From Micromonospora sp. DSM 45708 (GTDB taxonomy: Bacteria > Actinomycetota > Actinomycetes > Mycobacteriales > Micromonosporaceae), in contig NZ_CP154796.1 of the NCBI RefSeq assembly GCF_039566955.1, forward strand, positions 62,001-126,000: a stretch of 64,000 nt of DNA, given 5' to 3'. Below are positions 10,809-18,648 of the stretch, in pieces. How positions within the stretch are numbered: the stretch's first letter is position 1; every line of letters starts with the position of its first letter. The position numbers were made by a program, and so were the translations under genes. The notes under the pieces are model-generated. The model did no database searches. It saw only the letters and a list, made by a program, of their open reading frames with translations, and was not told the DNA's origin.

Positions 10809-11318
10809 GTGGTTCGCCCATCCTGGTCGCGCGTCCCCGCCCTGTCCGCCGGTGTCCTGCTGGCGACCGCCCTGACCGGCTGCGCGCTCCTCGGCAACGC
10901 CGAGGGCACCACCGCACCCGGTCGGCAGGGCTCGGCCACACCGACACCGACCGGGAACCTCGTCACGTTGATGCAGCGGCTGGGCGGGGACGGCGCGGTC
11001 CGCACGCTCGACGTGGAGCCGACCGGCCGGTGGCAGTGCCGCGACTGCGCCGGCGACGGCGTCGACGCGACCGGCGCGCTGAACCCCGAGCAGACGTCCC
11101 GGTTGCAGCGGATGCTCGCCGACCCGGCGCTGGCCCGGGAAACCGACCAGGCCCGGCAGTACCGGCAGCTCTGCATCGGCGTGCTGACCTCGACGCTGCT
11201 GATCCCGCCGGGGCTGACCGTCACCATCCAGGACTGCCCGGGCGAGCCGGCGCCGCCGGTGGCGTACGAGGTGCTGCTGCTGCTCACCCAGGCCACGCCC
11301 GCCGACGACAAGGGCTGA
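10809..11318 (+). CDS. Putative lipoprotein, unknown function
   Basis: The 169-residue protein has a lipoprotein signal: basic start, hydrophobic LSAGVLLATALTGC with lipobox LTGC (Cys at 23), then a Thr/Pro-rich linker. The mature part has four further Cys residues, including CRDC, which may form disulfides outside the membrane. No enzyme family is recognised. TAGGTT at 10797-10802 lies six bases before the GTG, a leaderless arrangement. It ends next to the convergent FAD oxidase gene, with one base between. Confidence 0.75.
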   Translation: MVRPSWSRVPALSAGVLLATALTGCALLGNAEGTTAPGRQGSATPTPTGNLVTLMQRLGGDGAVRTLDVEPTGRWQCRDCAGDGVDATGALNPEQTSRLQRMLADPALARETDQARQYRQLCIGVLTSTLLIPPGLTVTIQDCPGEPAPPVAYEVLLLLTQATPADDKG

Positions 11319-11319
11319 G

Positions 11320-12720
11320 TCAGAGCACCTTGCCGGGGTTGAGCAGCCCCGCCGGGTCCAGCGCCGCCTTGATCGCCTGATGCACCCGGACGCCCACCGG
11401 GCCGATCTCCCGCGCCAGCCAGTCCCGCTTGAGCAGCCCGACGCCGTGCTCGCCGGTGCAGGTGCCGCCCAGGTCCAGCCCGAGCCGCATGATCTCGTCG
11501 AAGGCCCGCCGGCCCCGCTCCAGGCTCGCCGGGTCGGCGCGGTCGACCACGATGTTCGGGTGCATGTTGCCGTCACCGGCGTGCCCGACCACCCCGATCG
11601 GCACGTCACACGCGGCGGCGATCCGGGCCACCCCGTCCAGCAGCTCCGCCAGCCGGCCGCGCGGCACCGCCACGTCGTCGATGACCAGGCCGCCGTTGCC
11701 ACCCGGGAACGTCTCGGCGGCGAAGCGCTCCATCGCCGGGTGGGCCAGCCGCCGCGCCTGGAGCAGCGCGGCGGCCTCGGTCGCGTCGGTGGCCGCCCAG
11801 ACCTCGTCGGCGCCGGCCGTCGTGCAGACCTCGGCGATCCGGGCCAGGTCACCGGCCGCCCGGTCGCCGGTGTCCACCGCCGCCAGCAGCAGCGCCTCCG
11901 CGTCGGTCCGCAGCCCCATCGGCCGGTACGCCTCGATGGCCCGCAGGTGGGTGCGGTCCAGCAGCTCCAGCAGGCTCGGGGTGAGTCCCCGCTCGGCGAG
12001 GCCGGCCACCGCGCCGCCGGCCGCCGCCGTGGTGCCGAAGACCGCCACCAGGGTCAGCGACGCCTCCGGCGCCGGGCGCAGCGCCACGGTCACCTCGGTG
12101 ATCACCCCGAGGGTGCCCTCCGAGCCGACGAAGAGCCGGGTCAGGTCGTACCCGGCGACGCCCTTGGCGGTGCGCCGGCCGGTGCGCAGCACCTCGCCGG
12201 AGGCGAGCACCACCTCCAGACCGAGCACGTACTCGCTGGTCACGCCGTACTTCACGCAGCACATACCGCCGGCGTTGGTGGCCACGTTGCCGCCGATGGT
12301 GGACGACTCCCACGAGCCGGGGTCGGGCGGGTACCAGAGCCCACGCGCCCGCACCGCCCCGGCCAGCGCGGCGTTGACCACGCCGGGCTGCGCCACGGCG
12401 ATCCGGCCCACCGGGTCGACCTCCACGATCCGGTCCATCGCCACCGTGCTCAACACCATCGCGCCGGCCACCGCGTTCGCCGCGCCGGCCAGCCCGGTCC
12501 GGGCGCCCTGCGGCACCACCGGTACGCCGTGCCGGCCGGCCGCGCGCACCGCCGCGACCACGCCCGCGGTGTCCCGGGGGCGGACCACCACCAGCGGGGT
12601 GCCCGAGGCGCACAGGTCGGCCTCGTCCCGCTCGTGCCCGGCCAGCAGGTCCGGGTCGGTCAGCACGGCGGACTCGCCGAGCGCGGCCCGCAGCTCGTCG
12701 AGGAGGGGATGGGCAGCCAT
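11320..12720 (-). CDS. FAD-linked oxidase, GlcD / D-lactate dehydrogenase-like
   Basis: The 466-residue protein has an N-terminal FAD-binding domain of the PCMH type (PRDTAGVVAAVRAAG; VVPQGARTGLAGAANA; the GNVATNAGGMCCVKYG block) and a C-terminal domain ending with GEHGVGLLKRDWL, whose His residues bind metal and substrate in this family. It should oxidise a 2-hydroxyacid such as glycolate or D-lactate. No separate GlcE or GlcF subunit is next to it, so D-lactate or a D-2-hydroxyacid is as likely as glycolate. TAGCCT at 12728-12733 lies seven bases before the ATG; the divergent DUF4031 gene starts 32 bases away. Confidence 0.88.
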   Translation of the reverse strand: MAAHPLLDELRAALGESAVLTDPDLLAGHERDEADLCASGTPLVVVRPRDTAGVVAAVRAAGRHGVPVVPQGARTGLAGAANAVAGAMVLSTVAMDRIVEVDPVGRIAVAQPGVVNAALAGAVRARGLWYPPDPGSWESSTIGGNVATNAGGMCCVKYGVTSEYVLGLEVVLASGEVLRTGRRTAKGVAGYDLTRLFVGSEGTLGVITEVTVALRPAPEASLTLVAVFGTTAAAGGAVAGLAERGLTPSLLELLDRTHLRAIEAYRPMGLRTDAEALLLAAVDTGDRAAGDLARIAEVCTTAGADEVWAATDATEAAALLQARRLAHPAMERFAAETFPGGNGGLVIDDVAVPRGRLAELLDGVARIAAACDVPIGVVGHAGDGNMHPNIVVDRADPASLERGRRAFDEIMRLGLDLGGTCTGEHGVGLLKRDWLAREIGPVGVRVHQAIKAALDPAGLLNPGKVL

Positions 12721-12751
12721 GCCGGGAAGGCTACCGGCGTACTTTGGAACG

Positions 12752-13105
12752 ATGCTCTACCTGGACCCGCCCGCGGTGCCCTGGCGCGGCCGGCTCTGGT
12801 CGCACCTGATCAGCGACGTCTCCTTCGCGGAGCTGCACGCCTTCGCCGAGCTGCTCGGCGCCGGCCGGCGCGGCTTCGACCGGGACCACTACGACCTGCC
12901 CGCCGAGCGGTTCCGGGTGGCGGTCTGGCTGGGCGCGACGGTGGTCCCGTCCCGCGAGATCGTCCGCCTGCTGCGGGACGCCGGGCTGCGCCGCCCGAAG
13001 CCCCGGGCCGCCCGGCTGCCCGGCCGTGGCTCAGGTGAGGCCGCTCAGCTCCCGACCCAGGTTGGCGCGGGCCCGGTGCTCCCAGCGGGCGTGCGGCTCG
13101 GGTAG
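12752..13105 (+). CDS. DUF4031 domain protein
   Basis: The product is 117 residues. The first ~90 residues (MLYLDPPAVPWRGRLWSHL, then HAFAELLGAGRRGFDRDHYD and RFRVAVWLGA) are the compact actinobacterial DUF4031 domain of unknown function, with conserved His, Asp and Trp residues that could form an active site. TACTTT at 12740-12745 lies six bases before the ATG, consistent with a leaderless start. The last ~25 residues run into the end of the convergent HD-domain gene (75-base overlap) and look like unselected extension. Confidence 0.75.
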   Translation: MLYLDPPAVPWRGRLWSHLISDVSFAELHAFAELLGAGRRGFDRDHYDLPAERFRVAVWLGATVVPSREIVRLLRDAGLRRPKPRAARLPGRGSGEAAQLPTQVGAGPVLPAGVRLG

Positions 13106-13666
13106 CCGGTAGAGCGCCGGCAGGGCGAGCAGGTGCCGCAGCACGGCGGCCCGGCCGGCCCGGAAGTCCGGCTCCGGGACGTGGGCGTACTCGCGGCGGA
13201 TCGCGGCGGCGTACCGGTCGTAGTCGTCCGGTGCGGCGGCCAGCACCGCCAGGTCGGCGTCGCAGAGCAGCGCCCCGTCCGGGTCGTCCGGCCCGACCGC
13301 GTGGCCGGCGGTGAGCAGCACCAGGCGGCGTACCCCGGTCACCGCCGTGGCCGGCAGCCCGACGGCGGTGAGCAGCGCGTCCCCCAGGTCGGCGCTGGCC
13401 CGCTCGTTGGCGTCGCCGCCCGCCCGCGGGTCGTAGACCGCGTCGTGGCACCACGCCGCGAGCCGGACCAGGTCCGGGTGGCGGGCCCGTTCGGCGTACG
13501 CGTCGACCACGTCGAGCACCGCCCGCAGGTGCTCCTCCGTGTGGTGGTGCCGGTGCGGCTCCCGCCAGCCGGCCAGCAGCCGCGCCCCGGCCCGCGCCAC
13601 GCCGTCCGGGTCGGTCGCGCCGGCCGCCCGGGCCGTCGCCCGCCACCGCGCCGTCAACTCGTCCAC
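13031..13666 (-). CDS. HD-superfamily metal-dependent phosphohydrolase
   Basis: The 211-residue protein matches the predicted HD-domain hydrolases of the COG4339 type: WREPHRHHHTEEHLRAVLD near residue 35, then LAAWCHDAVYDPRAGGDAN with the HD pair, and LLCDADLAVLAA with the third Asp. These His/Asp residues bind a divalent metal. The natural substrate is unknown. GTG at 13666 is chosen because homologous sequence begins about there; the frame stays open to 13810 but the added residues look random. It overlaps the convergent DUF4031 gene at its end. Confidence 0.82.
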   Translation of the reverse strand: MDELTARWRATARAAGATDPDGVARAGARLLAGWREPHRHHHTEEHLRAVLDVVDAYAERARHPDLVRLAAWCHDAVYDPRAGGDANERASADLGDALLTAVGLPATAVTGVRRLVLLTAGHAVGPDDPDGALLCDADLAVLAAAPDDYDRYAAAIRREYAHVPEPDFRAGRAAVLRHLLALPALYRLPEPHARWEHRARANLGRELSGLT

Positions 13667-13734
13667 CGGTGCAGTCTGCCCCACTCCGTCGCCGGGGCGA
13701 GGATTCACCGGGGACGGGACGGGTAGTACCCGCC

Positions 13735-14967
13735 ATGGCCCGGGACCGACGACCGCCGTTCCTGCGGCGCATAACGTCGCGCGAGACGCTGGGCGACCTC
13801 GACGGGCCACGGATCGCCGCCGCCGTGGACGAGCTGCGCGACCGGAGCAAGGCCACCCTGCACGACCGGCTGCACCGGGTCCGGACCGCGTTCGGCCTGG
13901 CGTTGCAGGCGGGGCTCGCGGCCGGCCTGGCGTACCTGGTCTCGCACCGGCTGCTGCACAACCCGCAGCCGGTCTTCGCCCCGATCTCCGCGGTGGGCAC
14001 GCTCGCCGCCTCGGTGGGGCAGCGGTTCCGGCGTACCGTCGAGCTGATCATCGGGGTGGCGATCGGCGTCCTCGTCGGCGACGTGCTGATCTACTTCCTC
14101 GGCACCGGCGCCTGGCAGCTCGCGCTGGTGGTGACCTCGGCGATCCTGCTGACCATCTTCGCCGGGGCGAGCGTGGCCATCGTCATCCAGGCGGCGGCCA
14201 CCGCGGTGCTGATCGTGACGCTCAGCCCGTCCACCGAGAACATCGAGTTCCCGCGCTTCGTCGACGCCTTCATCGGCGGCAGCATCGCGCTGCTGGTGAC
14301 CGCCGTCCTGCTCCCGCTCAACCCGCTCCGGGTGATCAACCGGGCCGCCCGACCCGCGCTGGACCTGCTCGCCGCGCAGCTCGACACGTGCGCCGAGGCG
14401 CTGCGCAACCGGGACCGGGGCGCGGCCCAGCGGGCGCTGTTCCGGCTCCGGGAGAACAAGGAGGAACTGGCCGCGCTCGGCGAGGCGATCGAGGGCGCCA
14501 AGGAGACCACCACCATCTCGCCGGCCCGCTGGCACCGGCGCAGCGAGCTGACCCACTACGCGGAGGCGGCCGAGCCGATCGACCGGGCGATGCGCAACAG
14601 CGGCACACTGATCCGCCGCGCGGTCACGATGATCGAGGACGAGGAGCCGGTCCCCGAGCCGATGCCCGACTCCGTCGCCCATCTCGCCGAGTCGGTACGC
14701 CTGCTCCGGCACGAGTTCGCCGCTGGCAAGGAGCCGGAACAGGCCCGGGAGCGGGCGCTGCGCGCGGTCAGCGAGGCCGGCCGGGCGTACGCCCAGGGGG
14801 TCGGCTTCTCCGGCAGCGTGGTGATCGCCCAGGTGCGGACCGCGGCCAGCGACCTGATGGTCGCCTCCGGCATCGACCAGGAGGAGGCGAACCGCCTGGT
14901 CCGGCAGGCGTTCCACGGAGAGAACCAGCCCTCCGACGCTCCCCCCACCGCCCCTCCCGTCGGCTGA
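13735..14967 (+). CDS. FUSC / aromatic acid exporter family membrane protein
   Basis: The 410-residue protein has an N-terminal membrane half with about six hydrophobic segments (AFGLALQAGLAAGLAYLVS, LIIGVAIGVLVGDVLIYFL and so on) and a cytoplasmic helical second half (LDLLAAQLDTCAEALRNR; REENKEELAALGEAIEGAK). This is the layout of FUSC/DUF939 proteins related to the AaeB aromatic acid effluxers. No substrate evidence is present. ATG at 13735 is taken because the protein then starts before the first helix; upstream in-frame starts exist at 13669. Confidence 0.8.
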   Translation: MARDRRPPFLRRITSRETLGDLDGPRIAAAVDELRDRSKATLHDRLHRVRTAFGLALQAGLAAGLAYLVSHRLLHNPQPVFAPISAVGTLAASVGQRFRRTVELIIGVAIGVLVGDVLIYFLGTGAWQLALVVTSAILLTIFAGASVAIVIQAAATAVLIVTLSPSTENIEFPRFVDAFIGGSIALLVTAVLLPLNPLRVINRAARPALDLLAAQLDTCAEALRNRDRGAAQRALFRLRENKEELAALGEAIEGAKETTTISPARWHRRSELTHYAEAAEPIDRAMRNSGTLIRRAVTMIEDEEPVPEPMPDSVAHLAESVRLLRHEFAAGKEPEQARERALRAVSEAGRAYAQGVGFSGSVVIAQVRTAASDLMVASGIDQEEANRLVRQAFHGENQPSDAPPTAPPVG

Positions 14968-14982
14968 CCCCCGGGGCCGGGG

Positions 14983-16245
14983 TCAGGGGAGGGAAGTGAG
15001 GGCGGTCAGGAGGGTGTCGATCTCGTGGGTGGTGGTGCCCAGGCCGAGGCTCGCGCGCAGGGCGGTGGGAGGCAGGTCGGTGCGGGCGGACCGGGCGGCG
15101 GCCTCGGTCAGCAGGCGGCGGGTCAGCGGATGGGCGCAGAACAGGCCGTCCCGGACGCCGATCCGGTGCCGGGCCGCCAGGTGCGCGGCCACCTCGGCGG
15201 AGTCCCGCCCGGCGACCACGAAGCTGACGATGCCGACCCGGGGCGCGTCCGGGCCGAACGTGCGCAGCTCCACCACGCCCGGCAGCGCGGCCAGACCGGA
15301 CCGTAGCCGGGCCAGCAGCGCCTGCTCCCGGGCGTGCAGCGCGGTCCGGTCCGCCGCCGCGAACGCCGCGCAGACCGCCGCCAGCGCCACCGCGCCGAGC
15401 AGGTTCGGGGTGCCGCCCTCGTGCCGGGCCGGGCCGGTCACCCAGCGCACCTGGTGGGTGGCCGCGCCGACGTGACCCGTGGCCCCGCCGCCGGCCAGGT
15501 ACGGCGGGGCGGCGTCCAGCCAGTCCGCCCGCCCGGCCAGCACGCCGGCGCCGAACGGGGCGTACAGCTTGTGGCCGGAGAGCGCCAGGTAGTCGACGTC
15601 CAGCGCGGTCAGGTCGACCGGCGCGTGCGGGGCCAACTGGGCGGCGTCCACCAGGATGCGGGCGCCGTGCCGGTGGGCCACCCGGGCCAGCTCGGCGACC
15701 GGCCAGCACTCGCCGGTGACGTTGCTGGCGCCGGTCACCGCGACCAGCACCGGCCGGCCGGGCCGGGCGTCGCGGGCCAGCTCACCCAGCGCCAGGCCCA
15801 GCGACCGGACCGCGTCGGCCGGGCTGGCCGGCACCGGCAGCCGGACCGAGCCGCGCGGCCAGGGGAGCAGGTTCGCGTGGTGCTCGCCGCCGAACGTGAC
15901 CACCGTGGTACCGGCGGGCAGCGCCCGGGCCAGCAGGTTCACCGCGTCGGTGGTGTTCCGGGTGAAGATCACATGGTCGGTGGGACGCGCGCCGACGAAG
16001 TCCGCCACGGTCTGCCGGGCCCGCTCGTAGGCCAGCGTGCAGCGCCGCGACAGCGCGCCCGCGCCGCGGTGCACGCTCGCGTACCAGGGCAACAGCTCGG
16101 CCACCGCGTCGGCCGCGGCCCGCGCGCACGGCGCGCTGGCGGCGTGGTCCAGGTTGATCTCTCCCGGTACGCCGAGCACGCCGAGCGGGTCCGGCCGGAC
16201 CGGCGTGGGCAGCGTGGGCAGGGCGGGTACGAGGGTGACGGTCAT
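14983..16245 (-). CDS. Class V aminotransferase, cysteine desulfurase (SufS)-like
   Basis: The 420-residue PLP enzyme shows NLDHAASAPC at the start, GGEHHANLLPW, DAAQLAPH, and the PLP lysine Lys226 in ALSGHKLYAPFGAG. Near the C-terminus, VRDGLFCAHPL has a Cys where SufS has its catalytic Cys (R-x-G-x-x-C-A-x-P), so sulfur transfer from cysteine or a related C-S reaction is plausible. It is not beside sufBCD genes. A SAM-IV riboswitch lies upstream, which ties it to methionine/SAM or cysteine supply. A GGAG ribosome site precedes the ATG. A role outside Fe-S assembly is an inference. Confidence 0.85.
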   Translation of the reverse strand: MTVTLVPALPTLPTPVRPDPLGVLGVPGEINLDHAASAPCARAAADAVAELLPWYASVHRGAGALSRRCTLAYERARQTVADFVGARPTDHVIFTRNTTDAVNLLARALPAGTTVVTFGGEHHANLLPWPRGSVRLPVPASPADAVRSLGLALGELARDARPGRPVLVAVTGASNVTGECWPVAELARVAHRHGARILVDAAQLAPHAPVDLTALDVDYLALSGHKLYAPFGAGVLAGRADWLDAAPPYLAGGGATGHVGAATHQVRWVTGPARHEGGTPNLLGAVALAAVCAAFAAADRTALHAREQALLARLRSGLAALPGVVELRTFGPDAPRVGIVSFVVAGRDSAEVAAHLAARHRIGVRDGLFCAHPLTRRLLTEAAARSARTDLPPTALRASLGLGTTTHEIDTLLTALTSLP

Positions 16246-16267
16246 GGCGGAGCCTCCGGGTCACAGG

Positions 16268-16293
16268 GGACCCCGGGTGCCGGGACGGGGTCC
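16268..16293 (-). promoter_or_regulatory. Hairpin at the riboswitch 3' end (likely expression platform)
   Basis: On the minus strand GGACCCCG pairs with CGGGGTCC (arms 16286-16293 and 16268-16275). The first arm shares five bases with the 3' end of the aptamer, so ligand binding and this hairpin should exclude each other. No T-run follows; termination or occlusion of the ribosome site are both possible. Confidence 0.6.
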
Positions 16294-16410
16294 GCGCTTG
16301 CCCAGCACGCGACGCGGCGCTGGGCCCGGTCATCACCCGGGGCACCCCACCGCGAACTCGACGAGGGTTGCCGGCCAGCAAGCCGGGGCTTGACGCTGGC
16401 GCTCGTGACC
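16289..16410 (-). ncRNA. SAM-IV riboswitch aptamer
   Basis: Read on the minus strand, the segment starts GGTCACGAGCGCCAGCGTCA, runs through CCCCGGCTTGCTGGCCGGCA and ACCCTC, then GCGGTGGGGTGCCCCGGGTG and ATGACC, and ends after a variable hairpin with GGGCAAGCGCGGACC. This follows the SAM-IV consensus of actinomycetes nearly base for base, including the 3' pseudoknot strand. It precedes the SufS-like gene, with 43 bases between aptamer end and start codon. High SAM should turn that gene down. Confidence 0.93.
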
Positions 16411-16475
16411 TGCCCGGCAGCATAGCCGTCACGATGCGGCCGGACCAGTGGGGCGCGGGTGGCTACGCTGACCGC

Positions 16476-17885
16476 ATGGCCGTCACCCCGCCCGGCGGAG
16501 CACTGCCGCCGCCGCCCGCGCCCGCCGTCCCGCCGCCCGGGGCGCCGACGCCGCGGATGCCGCTGCGCCGGCTCGGCTGGCGGCGTTTCCTGGCGCTGGC
16601 CGCGGTGGTGCTGCTGATCGCGGCCGGCGCGCTGTTCATGGTTTTCACGCTGGGCGAGAGCCTGGGCGCGGAGGCGCTGCTGGTCGGCGTGATCGCGGCG
16701 ATCCTGCCGGTGCCGGTGCTGGTGTCCTGCTTCCTCTGGCTCGACCGCTACGAGCCCGAGCCGCTGAAATACCTGATCTTCTGCTTCGCCTGGGGCGCGT
16801 TCGTCTCCACCGCCATCTCGCTGCTGGTCAACGAGACCGGGGCGCGGCTGTTCGAGGACAACGGGTTGCCCGCCGCGCTGACCGCCGTCCTGGTCGCGCC
16901 GTTCATCGAGGAGCTGACCAAGGCGGCCGGCCCGATCCTGCTGCTGATCTTCCGGCGCCGGGAGTTCTCCGGGATCACCGACGGCCTGGTCTACTGCGGG
17001 CTCTCCGCGGTCGGCTTCGCCATGGTCGAGAACATCCTCTACCTGGGCGGGTACGGCTACCGCACCGGCGTGGAGGAGTACGGCCCGGCCACCGGCGCGC
17101 AGCAGGTGATCGCGATCTTCATCGTGCGGATCCTGCTCTTCGGCTTCGCCCACCCGCTGTTCACCTCGATGACCGGCGTCGGGCTGGGCGTCGCCGCGCG
17201 CACCGCCGACCGGCGGGTGCGGATCCTCGCCCCGCTCGCCGGCCTGTTGCTGGCCATGATGCTGCACGGCACCTGGAACCTGCTGCCCTCACTGGCCCAG
17301 GCCACCGGGCAGCAGGTGATCGTGCTCTACGGCTACATCGGCGTGATGGTGCCCATCTTCTTCGGCATGGTGGGGCTGGCCGTCTGGCTGCGGGCCTGGG
17401 AGGGGCGGCTCACCGAGCGCACGCTGCCCGACTACGTCCGGGCGGGTTGGCTGACCCCGCCCGAGGTGGCGGCGCTGGGCAGCCTGGGCCGGCGACACGC
17501 GGCCCGCACCTGGGCCCGGCGGGTGGCCGGCGACGGCGGCGTGAGGGCGATGCGGGGCTACCAGTTCGCCGCGACCCGGCTGGCGTTGCTGCGGGACGGG
17601 ATGCGCCGGGGGCTGGACCGCAAGCCCGCCGAGCGGGACCGGACGGCACGGGAGGAACGGGAACTGCTGGACGCGATCAGCGCGTACCGGTCGTTCTTCG
17701 TCGGCCGCGACCCGCAGGCGCCGGTCGGCGTCTGGGACGGGCAGCGCTACCACCTGCGGTTCCCGGACGGCTCCCGGCGGGCCGTCGAGGCGCCGGACGA
17801 GCCGGTGGTGCCGATCCCGGTGGTGCTGGCCCCGCCGCCCCCGCCCCCGGGCTACGGCCCGCACGCCTGGCACCCGCACGGCTGA
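16476..17885 (+). CDS. PrsW family intramembrane metalloprotease
   Basis: The 469-residue protein has a Pro-rich start, about eight membrane segments and a basic cytoplasmic tail. The PrsW motifs are complete: Glu145-Glu146-x-x-Lys149 (FIEELTKAAG), GFAMVENILY (Glu185), the FAHPLFT His226 and LHGTWN His264. PrsW of Bacillus cuts an anti-sigma factor; no sigma/anti-sigma pair is nearby, so the substrate here is unknown. The ~140-residue C-terminal extension, ending in a Pro-rich stretch, is longer than in PrsW itself. TACGCT at 16464-16469 lies six bases before the ATG, suggesting a leaderless start. Confidence 0.88.
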   Translation: MAVTPPGGALPPPPAPAVPPPGAPTPRMPLRRLGWRRFLALAAVVLLIAAGALFMVFTLGESLGAEALLVGVIAAILPVPVLVSCFLWLDRYEPEPLKYLIFCFAWGAFVSTAISLLVNETGARLFEDNGLPAALTAVLVAPFIEELTKAAGPILLLIFRRREFSGITDGLVYCGLSAVGFAMVENILYLGGYGYRTGVEEYGPATGAQQVIAIFIVRILLFGFAHPLFTSMTGVGLGVAARTADRRVRILAPLAGLLLAMMLHGTWNLLPSLAQATGQQVIVLYGYIGVMVPIFFGMVGLAVWLRAWEGRLTERTLPDYVRAGWLTPPEVAALGSLGRRHAARTWARRVAGDGGVRAMRGYQFAATRLALLRDGMRRGLDRKPAERDRTAREERELLDAISAYRSFFVGRDPQAPVGVWDGQRYHLRFPDGSRRAVEAPDEPVVPIPVVLAPPPPPPGYGPHAWHPHG

Positions 17886-17902
17886 GCCCGCACGGGGTGG
17901 GG

Positions 17903-18070
17903 TCAGGCCATCAGGCCGGTGAGGAAGTCGCCGAGCCCCTGGGCGATGGCCATCAGTGCGGCCCCGATCCCCCGGAACAGCTGCGCCGCGCCGTCCGGCC
18001 GGAACGCCATGAAGTAGATCAGGAACGCGAGGAACCCCCAGGCGAGAATCCTCTTGATCACGATCGGCAT
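17903..18070 (-). CDS. Small membrane protein (55 aa)
   Basis: Translation gives 55 residues beginning MPIVIKRILAWGFLAFLIYF, one clear membrane helix, followed by FRPDGAAQLFRGIGAALMAI and a second weaker amphipathic stretch. GGGAGGG lies three bases before the ATG. The gene follows the GroES-like gene on the same strand after a small terminator hairpin. No function is known; a membrane-associated role is likely from the composition alone. Confidence 0.75.
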   Translation of the reverse strand: MPIVIKRILAWGFLAFLIYFMAFRPDGAAQLFRGIGAALMAIAQGLGDFLTGLMA

Positions 18071-18116
18071 GGTCCCTCCCCAGGGCGCACTGAGGTGCCT
18101 GGGCTTCCCGCCGGGC

Positions 18117-18134
18117 AGCGCCGCAAACGGCGCT
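18117..18134 (-). terminator. Small hairpin after the GroES-like gene
   Basis: AGCGCCG and CGGCGCT form a perfect seven-base stem with a four-base loop, 12 bases past the GroES-like stop codon. Confidence 0.45.
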
Positions 18135-18145
18135 CGGGGCGGGCC

Positions 18146-18493
18146 CTAGAGGTAGAGCCCGGTGGAGCCGGTCGCGCTGTCCTCCACCCGTTCCGCCGCC
18201 ACCGCGTGCACGTCGCGCTCGCGCAGCAGCACGTAGGCCCGGCCGTGCAGCTCGACCTCGGAGCGGTCGTCCGGGTCGAAGAGCACCCGGTCCCCGGCCA
18301 CGATCGAGCGTACGTGCGGCCCCACGCCGACCGCGGTGGCCCAGGCGAGCCGTTTGCCGACCGCCGCGGTCGCCGGGATCACGATGCCGGCGGTGGAGCG
18401 GCGTTCCCCCTCACCGCCTTCGGTACGCACCAGCACGCGGTCGTGCAGCAGGCGGATGGGCAGCCCGGCGTCGAGACTCTGGTCGGCGGTCAC
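18146..18493 (-). CDS. Divergent GroES (Cpn10)-like protein
   Basis: The 115-residue protein aligns by eye with GroES along most of its length: LPIRLLHDRVLVR at the start of the fold, a mobile loop ending STAGIVIPA, AWATAVGVGPHV, VAGDRVLFDPDD, and YVLLRERDVHAV at the end. The hydrophobic GIVIP of the mobile loop, which docks on GroEL, is kept. It differs from true GroES in having ~15 extra residues at each end, no CIRCE site upstream and no groEL next to it. It may cap one GroEL ring or act separately. This is a paralogue, not the housekeeping groES. Confidence 0.8.
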   Translation of the reverse strand: MTADQSLDAGLPIRLLHDRVLVRTEGGEGERRSTAGIVIPATAAVGKRLAWATAVGVGPHVRSIVAGDRVLFDPDDRSEVELHGRAYVLLRERDVHAVAAERVEDSATGSTGLYL

Positions 18494-18648
18494 GCGAAGA
18501 CGCTACCGCGTGCCGATCGGCCGCTTCCGTCGTGGTTGCCGGGAGCGGCGGCGGGGCAATGTGTGGCGGGACCGCCCTAGGGTGGGGCGGTCGGACGTAT
18601 CCTGTCCCCCCCTGTGACGTGGGTGGACCAACTGTGCGGGAGGTGCGC

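Noticed and set aside
11429..12751. Plus-strand frame running into the DUF4031 gene
   Set aside because: The part before ATG 12752 is antisense to the FAD oxidase gene and has no domain.
18494..18648. Longer start for the AI-2E transporter at 18532
   Set aside because: The added residues are Gly/Cys-rich and unlike the family, and the ribosome site GGGAGG fits TTG 18649.
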